64,000 nt of DNA from Mycobacterium nebraskense (lineage in GTDB: Bacteria; Actinomycetota; Actinomycetes; Mycobacteriales; Mycobacteriaceae), in assembly GCF_002102255.1 (NCBI RefSeq), contig NZ_LQPH01000156.1:17982-81981 (forward strand). The letters are read 5' to 3'. Below, piece by piece: positions 26,285 through 33,957 of the stretch. The translations under genes were made by a program, and so were the position numbers. How positions within the stretch are numbered: the first letter of the stretch is position 1; every line of letters starts with the position of its first letter. A model generated the notes under the pieces. That model did no database searches. It had not been told where the DNA came from and saw only the letters and a program-made list of their open reading frames with translations.

Positions 26285-27424
26285 TCAGCGGGTGGTCGAG
26301 CCGGATTCGGAGTTGGTGGTGATCGGCGGTGCGCCGTCCTCGTCGTCGTAGTAGTCGACGGTGCCCCGCAGGGCGTCGAAGATGGCCCTGCCCTGTGCGA
26401 CCAGGCCGCTGGCCACCTCGGTGAGCCCTTCGGCGCCGTTGAGCACGGTCACGTTCGCGTTGGCGAGCCCGCGGGCGGCCTTCTCCACGATCTCGGGCAG
26501 CTGGTCGATGAGCGCCTTGTCCAGCGCCACCCGGTCGTGCGACGCCGCCGCCTCGGCCAGGATCTTCATCTTCTCCGCGTCGGCGATCGCCAAGATGCGG
26601 ACGCGCTCGGCGTCGGCCTCGGCCGGCTTGACCACCTCGGCTACCAGTTCCTGCTGGCGCAGTTCGGCCGCGCGCTCGGCCAGCTCGGTCCGCATCTGCA
26701 ACACCTCGCGCTGGGCCTGCGCCTCGGCCAACGGCCCGGCCTGCGCGGCCTGCGCCTGCGCCGTGTCGACCTCGGCCTTGTACTGCGCCTTGACGATGGC
26801 GGTTTGACGGGCGAACTCGGCCTGCTTGCGCTGCGACTCCTGCTCGGCTTCGGCGGCCGCCTGGTTGGCCTGCGCCTGGGCGATCTGCGCCTGCTGCTGG
26901 ATCGCGGCGTTGTGCGGGGCCGACATCGCCTCGATGTAGCCGAGCCCGTCGTCGTCGATGGACTGGATTTGCAGGGCGTCGACGGTGAGGCCGATCCGGG
27001 CCATCTCCTCCTTGGAACCGTCGAGGACCTCGGTCGCCAGTTTTTGGCGCTCCCGGATGATCTGCTCGACGGTCATCGAGCCGATGATCGAGCGCAGGTG
27101 CCCGGCGAAGATGCGCCCGGTCAGCACGGACATCTGGTCTTGCTCGGACAGGAATCGTTGCGCGGCGCTGATGATGCTCTCCGTGTCGTTGCCGACCTTG
27201 AACGCAATCACAGCCCGGACGTTGAGGGTGATGCCCTGCTGGGTCACGCACTTCTCGGCCACCTCCGCCTCACACATCGCCAGCGTGAGGAATCGAGCCT
27301 TGCGGAACACCGGCAGGATGAAGGCGCCATGACCGGTCACGACGCGGAATGGTGCGTTGCTTTTGGTACGGGCACCGGAGATGAGCATCGCCTCGTCGGG
27401 GGCGGGCACCTTGTAACCGAGCAT
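26285..27424 (-). CDS. Flotillin-like SPFH domain protein
   Basis: A 379-aa protein with an SPFH/band-7 domain in the first ~190 residues, then a long Ala/Gln/Glu-rich coiled coil (about residues 190-330) and a short acidic tail. Flotillins scaffold membrane microdomains. There is no strong N-terminal transmembrane helix, only a hydrophobic ILPVF region, as in some flotillins. AAGGAG lies 8-9 nt before the ATG. The next gene upstream encodes an NfeD-like OB domain, the usual flotillin partner, so this is a flotillin/NfeD pair. I do not know it from this locus in M. tuberculosis. Confidence 0.88.
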   Translation of the reverse strand: MLGYKVPAPDEAMLISGARTKSNAPFRVVTGHGAFILPVFRKARFLTLAMCEAEVAEKCVTQQGITLNVRAVIAFKVGNDTESIISAAQRFLSEQDQMSVLTGRIFAGHLRSIIGSMTVEQIIRERQKLATEVLDGSKEEMARIGLTVDALQIQSIDDDGLGYIEAMSAPHNAAIQQQAQIAQAQANQAAAEAEQESQRKQAEFARQTAIVKAQYKAEVDTAQAQAAQAGPLAEAQAQREVLQMRTELAERAAELRQQELVAEVVKPAEADAERVRILAIADAEKMKILAEAAASHDRVALDKALIDQLPEIVEKAARGLANANVTVLNGAEGLTEVASGLVAQGRAIFDALRGTVDYYDDEDGAPPITTNSESGSTTR

Positions 27425-27486
27425 TGGGGGGACTCCTTTTCGGGTTTCGCTGTTGTATATCGGGCGATCCGGGCCGTCAATTCAGA

Positions 27487-27720
27487 TCAGGCAAGGCCCT
27501 GCCAGGGCTCGACGACCACCGTCCGGGCGCCCCTGACGTCGACCACCAGCACCTCCGCGCCCTTCGGCAGCGGTTGGTCGGACCACGCCAGGAAGGCCTC
27601 CTTGGCGCCCCCCACGGTGACCAGCACCTCGCCGGCGCCGCTGGTGCCGCGGGTTGCCACGGTCAACGTCCCAACGCAGCCGATGGCCGAGGCGTCGCTC
27701 ACGAACGCATACTCCCGCAT
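27487..27720 (-). CDS. Short NfeD-like OB-fold protein
   Basis: A 77-aa protein that looks like an isolated NfeD C-terminal OB domain: GCVGTLTVATRG near the start, then alternating strands ending AEVLVVDVRGARTVVVEP. It has no protease or membrane domain. It lies 62 bp before the flotillin gene, the classic pairing. The ATG at 27720 is preferred over an in-frame TTG two codons earlier. Likely role: accessory to flotillin assembly. Confidence 0.75.
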   Translation of the reverse strand: MREYAFVSDASAIGCVGTLTVATRGTSGAGEVLVTVGGAKEAFLAWSDQPLPKGAEVLVVDVRGARTVVVEPWQGLA

Positions 27721-27745
27721 CGGCAATCCGAGCGTCGTGTTTCGT

Positions 27746-28267
27746 CTAAACGGGTCCCGCCGTGAGGGTGACGACGTTGTTGCGGCTTTCCCGCGCCTTT
27801 ATCCGCGACACCCAGACCCGGCCGCCGGTGGCCAGCCCGACGATGCTTTCGACCGTCTCGAACGTCCACGCGGCCGTGCCCGCCATCCCGGTGTCGTCCA
27901 TGATCCGTAGATCGATGACGCCCCGGTCAGCTAGCAACTCAAACAGATCGCGCTGTGGGTCATCGACGGCGATCAGCGTGGTGTGGTCGAACTGGTCGCG
28001 AAGGGTCGTCCTGACCTCGTCGAGGGTGCCCTCGTCCACCACCGTGTCGGTGCCGGGTTCGGTTTCTGCGCAGGCGAACTCGATGTCGAAGGCCCGCTCG
28101 TAGCCGTGCAGGAAGAAGCGTTTGCCTTGATTGGCCCACGAGCGATGGCAGCAGGGCAAGTTGTCGAACAGCCGGCGCAGGTGGAACCTGGCCGTGCGGC
28201 CCAGCGGCGCGTCGGCGCGGTGCATGGTGGCCACCCGGGCGCCGTCGACGGAGATGGTGTTGTGCAT
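27746..28267 (-). CDS. Divergent 6-pyruvoyl-tetrahydropterin synthase/QueD-fold protein
   Basis: A 173-aa protein with the outline of the PTPS/QueD family: a CCH cluster, FLHGYERAFDIEFAC where the family has HGHxY, VVDEGTLDEVR where it has a DF-type segment, the QFDHTTL segment with the conserved Asp-His, and a late TFETVESI. The second zinc His of HGH is Tyr here, so the metal site is altered and activity is uncertain. It heads a same-strand run with the NfeD-like protein, flotillin and the Gre-like factor. The ATG at 28267 is chosen because the longer upstream reading overlaps the oppositely oriented secreted-protein gene. Confidence 0.6.
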   Translation of the reverse strand: MHNTISVDGARVATMHRADAPLGRTARFHLRRLFDNLPCCHRSWANQGKRFFLHGYERAFDIEFACAETEPGTDTVVDEGTLDEVRTTLRDQFDHTTLIAVDDPQRDLFELLADRGVIDLRIMDDTGMAGTAAWTFETVESIVGLATGGRVWVSRIKARESRNNVVTLTAGPV

Positions 28268-28342
28268 GGGCTCAGCGTCCGGCCCCCGCCTTACGGGATC
28301 CTCAACGAATTCTTGGAGCCGTCTCCCTCGGTCGTGGGTGCC

Positions 28343-28348
28343 TATCGT
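28343..28348 (+). promoter_or_regulatory. -10 box, leaderless DUF732 gene
   Basis: TATCGT ends 7 nt before the ATG at 28356, which lacks a Shine-Dalgarno. Confidence 0.5.
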
Positions 28349-28355
28349 TGTAGAT

Positions 28356-28721
28356 ATGAACGTCGGTCTGCGGATGTGGTCGGCAGTCGGCGCGGCATTG
28401 CTGTGCTTGGCCGCACTGTTCTCCGCGGCCCCGGCGTCGGCGGACCCATCCGACGACGCCTTCTTGGGGGCGCTGTCGGCGAACGGGATCGCCATGAATG
28501 GCCCCGGCGCCGCGATTGGGATGGCCCATTCCGTCTGCGCCGGGCTCGACAGAAACGAGAGATCGAGCGTCCTGGCGATGAAGGTGATGAAGGACACCAG
28601 TCTCTCGGCGCGACAAGCCGGGTTCTTCGTCGGCCTTTCCGTGTCCGCCTACTGCCCGCAATACAAGGGCCAGGTCGACGGTTCGTTGGACTGGCTGAAT
28701 CCGCTGCCCCCGTTGATGTGA
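28356..28721 (+). CDS. DUF732-family secreted protein
   Basis: A 121-aa exported protein with a signal peptide (hydrophobic residues 8-24, cleavage near SAAPASA-DP). The mature part fits the actinobacterial DUF732 family: SDDAFLGALSANGI, a Cys in AHSVCAGLD and a second Cys in SAYCPQ, which probably form a disulfide. Function unknown; many mycobacterial paralogs exist. It is convergent with wzm (ends 9 bp apart) and interrupts the otherwise minus-strand cell-wall run. Confidence 0.82.
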   Translation: MNVGLRMWSAVGAALLCLAALFSAAPASADPSDDAFLGALSANGIAMNGPGAAIGMAHSVCAGLDRNERSSVLAMKVMKDTSLSARQAGFFVGLSVSAYCPQYKGQVDGSLDWLNPLPPLM

Positions 28722-28730
28722 GCTGAACCG

Positions 28731-29561
28731 CTAAACCCAGTACGGCACCCGGGCGCGGTACTGCCGCATCGCGAACGCCGCCAGCACCCAGCCGACGGCC
28801 GTCAACACCCCCACCACGGCCCAGTGCCGCAGCTCTTGGTGTGCGCCCAGCAACGGGGCGCGAACGATGTCGAGATAGTGCAGCAGCGGGTTGAGTTCGA
28901 CGATGCTCGACCAGCGCCCCGCCCCCTGCTGCCGCAACGTGTCGTCGTTCCAGATGATCGGCGTCATGAAGAACAGCAACTGCACGACCGAGAACAACAG
29001 CGGCCCGATGTCGCGGTAGCGGGTCGCCAGGATGCCGAAACACAGTGACACCCAAATGCAATTCAGCACGATCAGCGCCAGCGCCGGGATGACCGACAGA
29101 TCCGCCCACGACCATGGCTTCGGATAGATCATCGCGATGACGACGTAGATGACGATGTTGTGTGCGAACAAGATCATCTGCCGCCACACCAGCCGGTAGA
29201 CGTGCACGGACAGCGGCGTCGGCAATTGCTTGATCAGTCCCTCGTTGGCGACGAAGACGTCGGCCCCCTCCAAAATGGCCGCGTTGATCAGGTTCCAGAT
29301 GATCAGGCCGAGCGTGACATACGGCAGGTGCACGGAGAGCTCGAGGTGAAACAGCTTGGAGTACAGGCCGCCCATGGCGACGGCGGTGGTGCCGGTCGCG
29401 ATGGTGATCCAGAACGGCCCCAGCACCGAGCGACGGTAGCGCTGCTTGATGTCCTGCCAGCCCAGGTGTAGCCACAGCTCGTGCCGACGGAAGCCGGCGA
29501 CCAGGTCGCCTCGGGCGCGAGTGAAGGTCCGCGACTGGGCGGCGGCGTCGATGAACGTCAC
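28731..29561 (-). CDS. wzm: ABC transporter permease for lipid-linked galactan (Wzm)
   Basis: A 276-aa ABC-2 type permease with six membrane helices (for example VHLPYVTLGLIIWNLI and VVQLLFFMTPIIW), corresponding to Rv3783 (RfbD). With Wzt it exports the polyprenyl-linked galactan precursor of arabinogalactan. The GTG at 29561 overlaps the glfT1 stop (GTGA), so it is translationally coupled to the enzyme that primes galactan. A longer upstream reading only re-reads glfT1. Confidence 0.93.
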   Translation of the reverse strand: MTFIDAAAQSRTFTRARGDLVAGFRRHELWLHLGWQDIKQRYRRSVLGPFWITIATGTTAVAMGGLYSKLFHLELSVHLPYVTLGLIIWNLINAAILEGADVFVANEGLIKQLPTPLSVHVYRLVWRQMILFAHNIVIYVVIAMIYPKPWSWADLSVIPALALIVLNCIWVSLCFGILATRYRDIGPLLFSVVQLLFFMTPIIWNDDTLRQQGAGRWSSIVELNPLLHYLDIVRAPLLGAHQELRHWAVVGVLTAVGWVLAAFAMRQYRARVPYWV

Positions 29562-30484
29562 GTGGGTCCTCCAGGCTTGCCGAATTGCTCGCGGCGTCCC
29601 AAGCGGCGCAACCGAATCCATTCCGCCAGGCCCTTGGGGTCGCGGCGGGTGATCAGGAAGTACCAGCCGAACCGAACCCACTCCTGGACCAGCAGCTTGC
29701 GCAGGCCCGGTTGTGACAGCAGGTAGCCGCGGTTGCGATAGGTGTAGAACCGCTTGGCGGGGTCGTCGGGGTATTGGGTGTGCATGCGGCCGCCCAGGAT
29801 CGGCCGGAATTCTTCCGACCCGCAGGGGTGCAAGTAAATCGCGTCCAGGCAGGTGCCGAAGGGCAAGCCCGATCGCACCAACCGCCGGTGCATCTCCACT
29901 TCGTCGCCGCGGATGAACAGCCTCAAGTCGGGGACACCGATCGCTTCGAGGGTGGCCGCGCGGAACAGCGCGCCGTTGAACAGCGACGCGATCCCGGGCA
30001 ATAGGTCCTGCCCCGCTTCGGTGCGCAATTCGCTTGTGCGCCTGCGCCATACCAGGCCGCGGCGCAACGGAAACGCCAGCCGCGCCGGATCGTCGGAGTT
30101 GCACACCATCGGCGACACTTCGGCCAGGGCGTGCTTCTCGGCGCACGCCAGCAGGGTGGCCAGCACGTGCGAGTCCTGCGGTCGCCCGTCGTCGTCGGCC
30201 AGCCACACCCAGTCGGCTCCCTGCGCCAACGCGTGCAGCATGCCCAGCGCGAAACCGCCTGCGCCGCCGAGGTTTCGGCGAGAGGCTAGGTAGGTGGTCG
30301 GAATCGGCTGGCCGGCTACCAGATCGCGGACCCGGCCGGAGGGCGGCCCTTCGCCAGAAAAATCATTGTCGACCACGATCAGATGGTCGGGTACCCGGGT
30401 CTGGCTGCTCAGGGTGCTCAGCGACTTGGCCAGCTCGTCGGGGCGCCGGTGGGTGACGACGACGGCGAAGACGGATTCACTCAT
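29558..30484 (-). CDS. glfT1: Galactofuranosyltransferase GlfT1
   Basis: GT2-family GT-A glycosyltransferase of 308 aa that adds the first galactofuranose residues from UDP-Galf to the GlcNAc-Rha-lipid primer. The donor/metal motif is WLADDDGRP, and RRNLGGAGGFA and FIRGDEVEMHRR are typical for GlfT1. It overlaps wzt by 8 bp and wzm by 4 bp, placing galactan priming and export in one transcript. Confidence 0.95.
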   Translation of the reverse strand: MSESVFAVVVTHRRPDELAKSLSTLSSQTRVPDHLIVVDNDFSGEGPPSGRVRDLVAGQPIPTTYLASRRNLGGAGGFALGMLHALAQGADWVWLADDDGRPQDSHVLATLLACAEKHALAEVSPMVCNSDDPARLAFPLRRGLVWRRRTSELRTEAGQDLLPGIASLFNGALFRAATLEAIGVPDLRLFIRGDEVEMHRRLVRSGLPFGTCLDAIYLHPCGSEEFRPILGGRMHTQYPDDPAKRFYTYRNRGYLLSQPGLRKLLVQEWVRFGWYFLITRRDPKGLAEWIRLRRLGRREQFGKPGGPT

Positions 30485-31304
30485 CCCCGGATGCTCTTTG
30501 CGCCAAAGGGTTCTCGGCCGCGGTCTCGGCCAGCACCTCGCGCACGTGCCGGCCCGCGTCCTCGCCCTCGTAGGCGCGCACCACGTCTTCGATGCCGCCG
30601 GACATGCGGATCACGCCGTGGTCGATCCACATCGCGGTCTTGCAAAGCCGGGCGAGGAACTCGTTGGAATGGCTGGCGAACACCAGGATTCCGGACCGCT
30701 CCACCAGGCCCTGCAGCCGGGACTGGGCCTTCTTCATGAAGTCGGCGTCGACCGCGCCAAGACCTTCGTCGAGCAGCAGGATCTCGGGGTCGATGCTGGT
30801 GACCACCCCCATGGCCAGCCGTACCCGCATCCCGGTGGAGTACGTGCGCAGCGGCATCGAAAGGTAGTCACCCAACTCGGTGAACTCGGCGATCTCGTCC
30901 ACCTTGGTCATCATCTGCTTTCGGGTCTGCCCCAGGAACAGCCCGCGGATGATGATGTTCTCGTAGCCCGAGATCTCGGGGTCCATCCCGACTCCCAGAT
31001 CGAAAATGGGCGCGACCCGGCCGGTTACCTTCGCCCAGCCGCGGGTGGGTTCGTAGATGCCCGAAAGCAGCCGCAGCAGAGTCGATTTCCCGGCGCCGTT
31101 GTGTCCCACCAGGCCGACCCGGTCGCCCAGCTCGAGTGACATGGTGATATCCCGTAGCGCCTCGACGACAACCACGTTGGAGCTGTTGCGGCCGATCGTG
31201 CCGCCCGCCTTGCCCAGGAAGGCTTTCTTCAGGGAGCGCGACTTCGCGTCGAAAATGGGGAATTCCACCCACGCGTTGTGCGTCTCGATGTGAGGACCCG
31301 CCAC
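30477..31304 (-). CDS. wzt: ABC transporter ATPase for lipid-linked galactan (Wzt)
   Basis: A 275-aa ATPase partner of Wzm (Rv3781, RfbE). The Walker A is GHNGAGKST, the signature region is YSTGMRVRLAMGV and the Walker B is EILLLDEGL. It lacks the C-terminal carbohydrate-binding domain of some O-antigen Wzt proteins, so export probably does not need recognition of a modified chain end. It lies 11 bp downstream of bpa. Confidence 0.94.
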   Translation of the reverse strand: MAGPHIETHNAWVEFPIFDAKSRSLKKAFLGKAGGTIGRNSSNVVVVEALRDITMSLELGDRVGLVGHNGAGKSTLLRLLSGIYEPTRGWAKVTGRVAPIFDLGVGMDPEISGYENIIIRGLFLGQTRKQMMTKVDEIAEFTELGDYLSMPLRTYSTGMRVRLAMGVVTSIDPEILLLDEGLGAVDADFMKKAQSRLQGLVERSGILVFASHSNEFLARLCKTAMWIDHGVIRMSGGIEDVVRAYEGEDAGRHVREVLAETAAENPLAQRASGDE

Positions 31305-31315
31305 CTTGTTTCGCT

Positions 31316-31831
31316 TTACAGGTACTGGCCGTGCCCGGATCCGGTGCCCGGCTTGCCGATGCCCGGTGGCAGCGCGCCCTGGCGCATGTTCTCCAGCTGT
31401 GCGCGGGCGGCCATCTGTTGGGCGAACAGCGCCGTCTGGATGCCGTGGAACAACCCTTCCAGCCAGCCGACCAGCTGGGCCTGGGCGATGCGCAATTCGG
31501 CGTCGGACGGCGCCGCGTCCTCGTCGAACGGCAGGGTGAGGCGGTCGAGCTCTTCGCGTAGTTCCGGCGCCAGGCCCTCCTCCAGTTCGCGGATGCTGGT
31601 CGCGTGGATCTCGCGCAGGCGGTTGCGGCTGGCCTCGTCGAGCGGTGCGGCGCGCACCTCCTCGAGGAGCTGCTTGATCATCGTCCCGATGCGCATCACC
31701 TTGGCGGGCTGCTCAACCAAATCGGTCAGGGAGCGCTCGTCGGAGTCGTCCTCCGTCACCGCCGTGATCCGCGGGTCGCCGTCGCCGTCGCCGATGATCT
31801 CGATGCCATCGTCGTCGTTGCGGGTACTCAA
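31316..31831 (-). CDS. bpa: Bacterial proteasome activator Bpa (PafE)
   Basis: A 171-aa, mostly helical protein that opens the 20S proteasome gate without ATP and feeds it unfolded substrates such as HspR. It has an acidic disordered N-terminus (residues 1-35), a helical ring-forming core (about 40-150) and the C-terminal GQYL motif that docks into the proteasome alpha ring. It corresponds to Rv3780. It sits inside the galactan gene run, 21 bp after the Rv3779-like gene, with no obvious functional link. Confidence 0.93.
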   Translation of the reverse strand: MSTRNDDDGIEIIGDGDGDPRITAVTEDDSDERSLTDLVEQPAKVMRIGTMIKQLLEEVRAAPLDEASRNRLREIHATSIRELEEGLAPELREELDRLTLPFDEDAAPSDAELRIAQAQLVGWLEGLFHGIQTALFAQQMAARAQLENMRQGALPPGIGKPGTGSGHGQYL

Positions 31832-31852
31832 TCCATCACCATCCTTTGCGGA

Positions 31853-33829
31853 CTAAGAGTGCGGCGCCGCGCCGTTTCCGCGCCATTCGTAGATTCGGGC
31901 TCCACCATTGTCGTAGATCAGCGCCCACGACTTCGATTTATCCAGTGACACTAGTCCGTCGGGTACGGCGAATCCCCGGACCGTCGGCGAGCTGGTGTAG
32001 ATGTACCGGATATTGAGCGCCTTGATCGCCTCGACCACCCGTGGATCGGAGTCGCCCTTGCGGGCGCCGGCCCAGAAGATGTACCGGTTGGGGCCGGGGC
32101 CCATCTGCTGCGGGTAGTCGTAGTGGGTCCACAGCGGGTGCAGGTCGGCGACGGCGTACATCCACGCGGTGCCGTCGGTGTTGGCGTTGCCTATCACGGT
32201 GTCGTGCGCGCCGGGCAGCGTGGCCAGGTAGGCCATGGCCATCAGGTCGCGTTGGTCGATCATCACCGAGTCGTACTTGTCGCCGAACAAGACCAGGTGT
32301 CGATAGAAGTAGTGGCGGGCGGTGAATACGGTCGTCGCCACCAGCAGGACCGCCGTGGCCGCGGTCCAGACCGGTGCGGGGGAGGGTTTCAATCGGCGGT
32401 CGGCGACACGCTTGGCGCCGGCCACCACCACCGTGACGATCAGGAACAATGCGACGCCGGCCATCGGCATCAGCAGCAGCGTGATGGCCGCCGAGATCCT
32501 TCGCGGGTCCTTGTAGAAGAACTCTCCGAACGCACCGGCTATCGCCCCGATCGGGCCGCCGAGCGGCGTTCCCGCGTCGACGTCGACCAGCACGAGCAAC
32601 AGCCAGATCGCCAGCGGCCACCAGATCCTCTTGTAGGCGAAGATGATCCCGCCGAGGATCGCCAGCGCAATGAGCCCGTACTGGTAGGGGAAGTCGTTGA
32701 GATGACGCGAGTGCTGAAAGACGGCGTCGAACAGCCCCCGCTTCTTGCCCAGGCGGGTCAGGAAAGAGTGTCCGGCGATGATGTCTTCCTGTTGCCGGAC
32801 GCTGATGAACTGTGGCAACAGGATCAGCGCGGTGGCCGTCGTCACGCCGGCGAGCGTCACGGCGTCGGTGAGCCGGCCGCGCACCGGATGCCACAGCACG
32901 TCCAACAGCCACCAAGCCACGACGAACAGGACGACGATGAACCCGCCGGTCAGGTGTACCGACATCAGCCCTACGAAGGCCAGCACCGCCACCGGGATGC
33001 GGTCGCGGTGCCGCAGCGTCGAGGTGATCAACACGAACGTCGGGACGGCGACGCCGTAGGCCGCCAGATTCGGCATCGCGGCGACGCCGAACTCGACGTA
33101 GGGCAGGGCGGTGAACGACACCGACAGTGCGGCGGCGGTGGCGGCCGCGCCGGCGGTGCGCCATTCGCACCAGTGGGGGCGCAGCAGCCGCCAGGTCAGC
33201 ATCGCCGCGCTGGTGGGGAACAGCCAGACCGAGGCCGCCACCGAGCTCAGGGTGTAGCCGGTGGTGGGCGCCGCCCCGGTGAGCTGACAGAACACCGCTG
33301 TCAGCGCGTGGAACACCGACGGGTAGTACAGGGTCTGGTGCGTTTCGACGTTGCGCAGCTCGCCCATGTGCGTGGATGACGCCTGTCCGGTGTCGAGGAT
33401 GAACCGGACTTCGTTGGCGTGCCAGACGGCGTCCCAGGTGCTGGGGATGGTCTGCCAATGGGCGGCCAGACCGCGGTGGGCCGCCCACATGATCAGCAGC
33501 GACCCGAGCAGGATCCCGGCGGCCACCGTGACCGCCGGCCAGCGGCCGATCCCCCGGGCTTCGGCCTCGGCGTCGCGGTACCGGCGGACGAGCAGCTGCA
33601 GAACCGTCATCACCAGGCACACCACGACCAGCGTCGCCAGCGCGGTCCAGCCGTTCCAAGGGATTCCGACCGCACCGAACGGGATGATCGCCAGCGCGAC
33701 CGCACCGTAGGTCAGCGCCGGGCCGACCGCGACGGCGATGGGCCAACTCAACTGACTGATCCGCGCAATGGTCGCTCCGGGCGCTATCAGCAAAAACAAT
33801 GCGATCAGCGTTCCGAACCAGAGGCCCAC
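31853..33829 (-). CDS. Polytopic GT-C-like membrane protein (Rv3779-like)
   Basis: A 658-aa protein with about a dozen membrane helices and a C-terminal soluble part. The M. tuberculosis counterpart Rv3779 was reported to be involved in polyprenyl-phosphomannose synthesis. An EVRFILDTGQ segment follows the fourth helix. The GTG at 33829 (GLWFGTLIALFLL) is chosen because CATACT lies 6 nt upstream, giving a leaderless start, and the family begins here. An in-frame start 26 codons earlier adds an unlikely polar extension. It heads the bpa-wzt-glfT1-wzm run. Confidence 0.85.
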   Translation of the reverse strand: MGLWFGTLIALFLLIAPGATIARISQLSWPIAVAVGPALTYGAVALAIIPFGAVGIPWNGWTALATLVVVCLVMTVLQLLVRRYRDAEAEARGIGRWPAVTVAAGILLGSLLIMWAAHRGLAAHWQTIPSTWDAVWHANEVRFILDTGQASSTHMGELRNVETHQTLYYPSVFHALTAVFCQLTGAAPTTGYTLSSVAASVWLFPTSAAMLTWRLLRPHWCEWRTAGAAATAAALSVSFTALPYVEFGVAAMPNLAAYGVAVPTFVLITSTLRHRDRIPVAVLAFVGLMSVHLTGGFIVVLFVVAWWLLDVLWHPVRGRLTDAVTLAGVTTATALILLPQFISVRQQEDIIAGHSFLTRLGKKRGLFDAVFQHSRHLNDFPYQYGLIALAILGGIIFAYKRIWWPLAIWLLLVLVDVDAGTPLGGPIGAIAGAFGEFFYKDPRRISAAITLLLMPMAGVALFLIVTVVVAGAKRVADRRLKPSPAPVWTAATAVLLVATTVFTARHYFYRHLVLFGDKYDSVMIDQRDLMAMAYLATLPGAHDTVIGNANTDGTAWMYAVADLHPLWTHYDYPQQMGPGPNRYIFWAGARKGDSDPRVVEAIKALNIRYIYTSSPTVRGFAVPDGLVSLDKSKSWALIYDNGGARIYEWRGNGAAPHS

Positions 33830-33835
33830 TCGACT

Positions 33836-33841
33836 AGTATG
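33836..33841 (-). promoter_or_regulatory. -10 box, leaderless Rv3779-like gene
   Basis: CATACT ends 6 nt before the GTG start. It may drive the whole bpa/wzt/glfT1/wzm run. Confidence 0.45.
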
Positions 33842-33944
33842 GCTGGCCGGGTGTCCTGCCTCGGGAAGCCACCGGCTGGGTGGAACGGCTCGAGCGTTTC
33901 CGGGCACCCGCTACCGTCACGGTTTCGCGGAAATGCGCAAGCTC

Positions 33945-33950
33945 TAAGGT
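33945..33950 (+). promoter_or_regulatory. -10 box, leaderless aminotransferase-like gene
   Basis: TAAGGT ends 7 nt before the ATG at 33958. Confidence 0.5.
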
Positions 33951-33957
33951 GGCTGCC

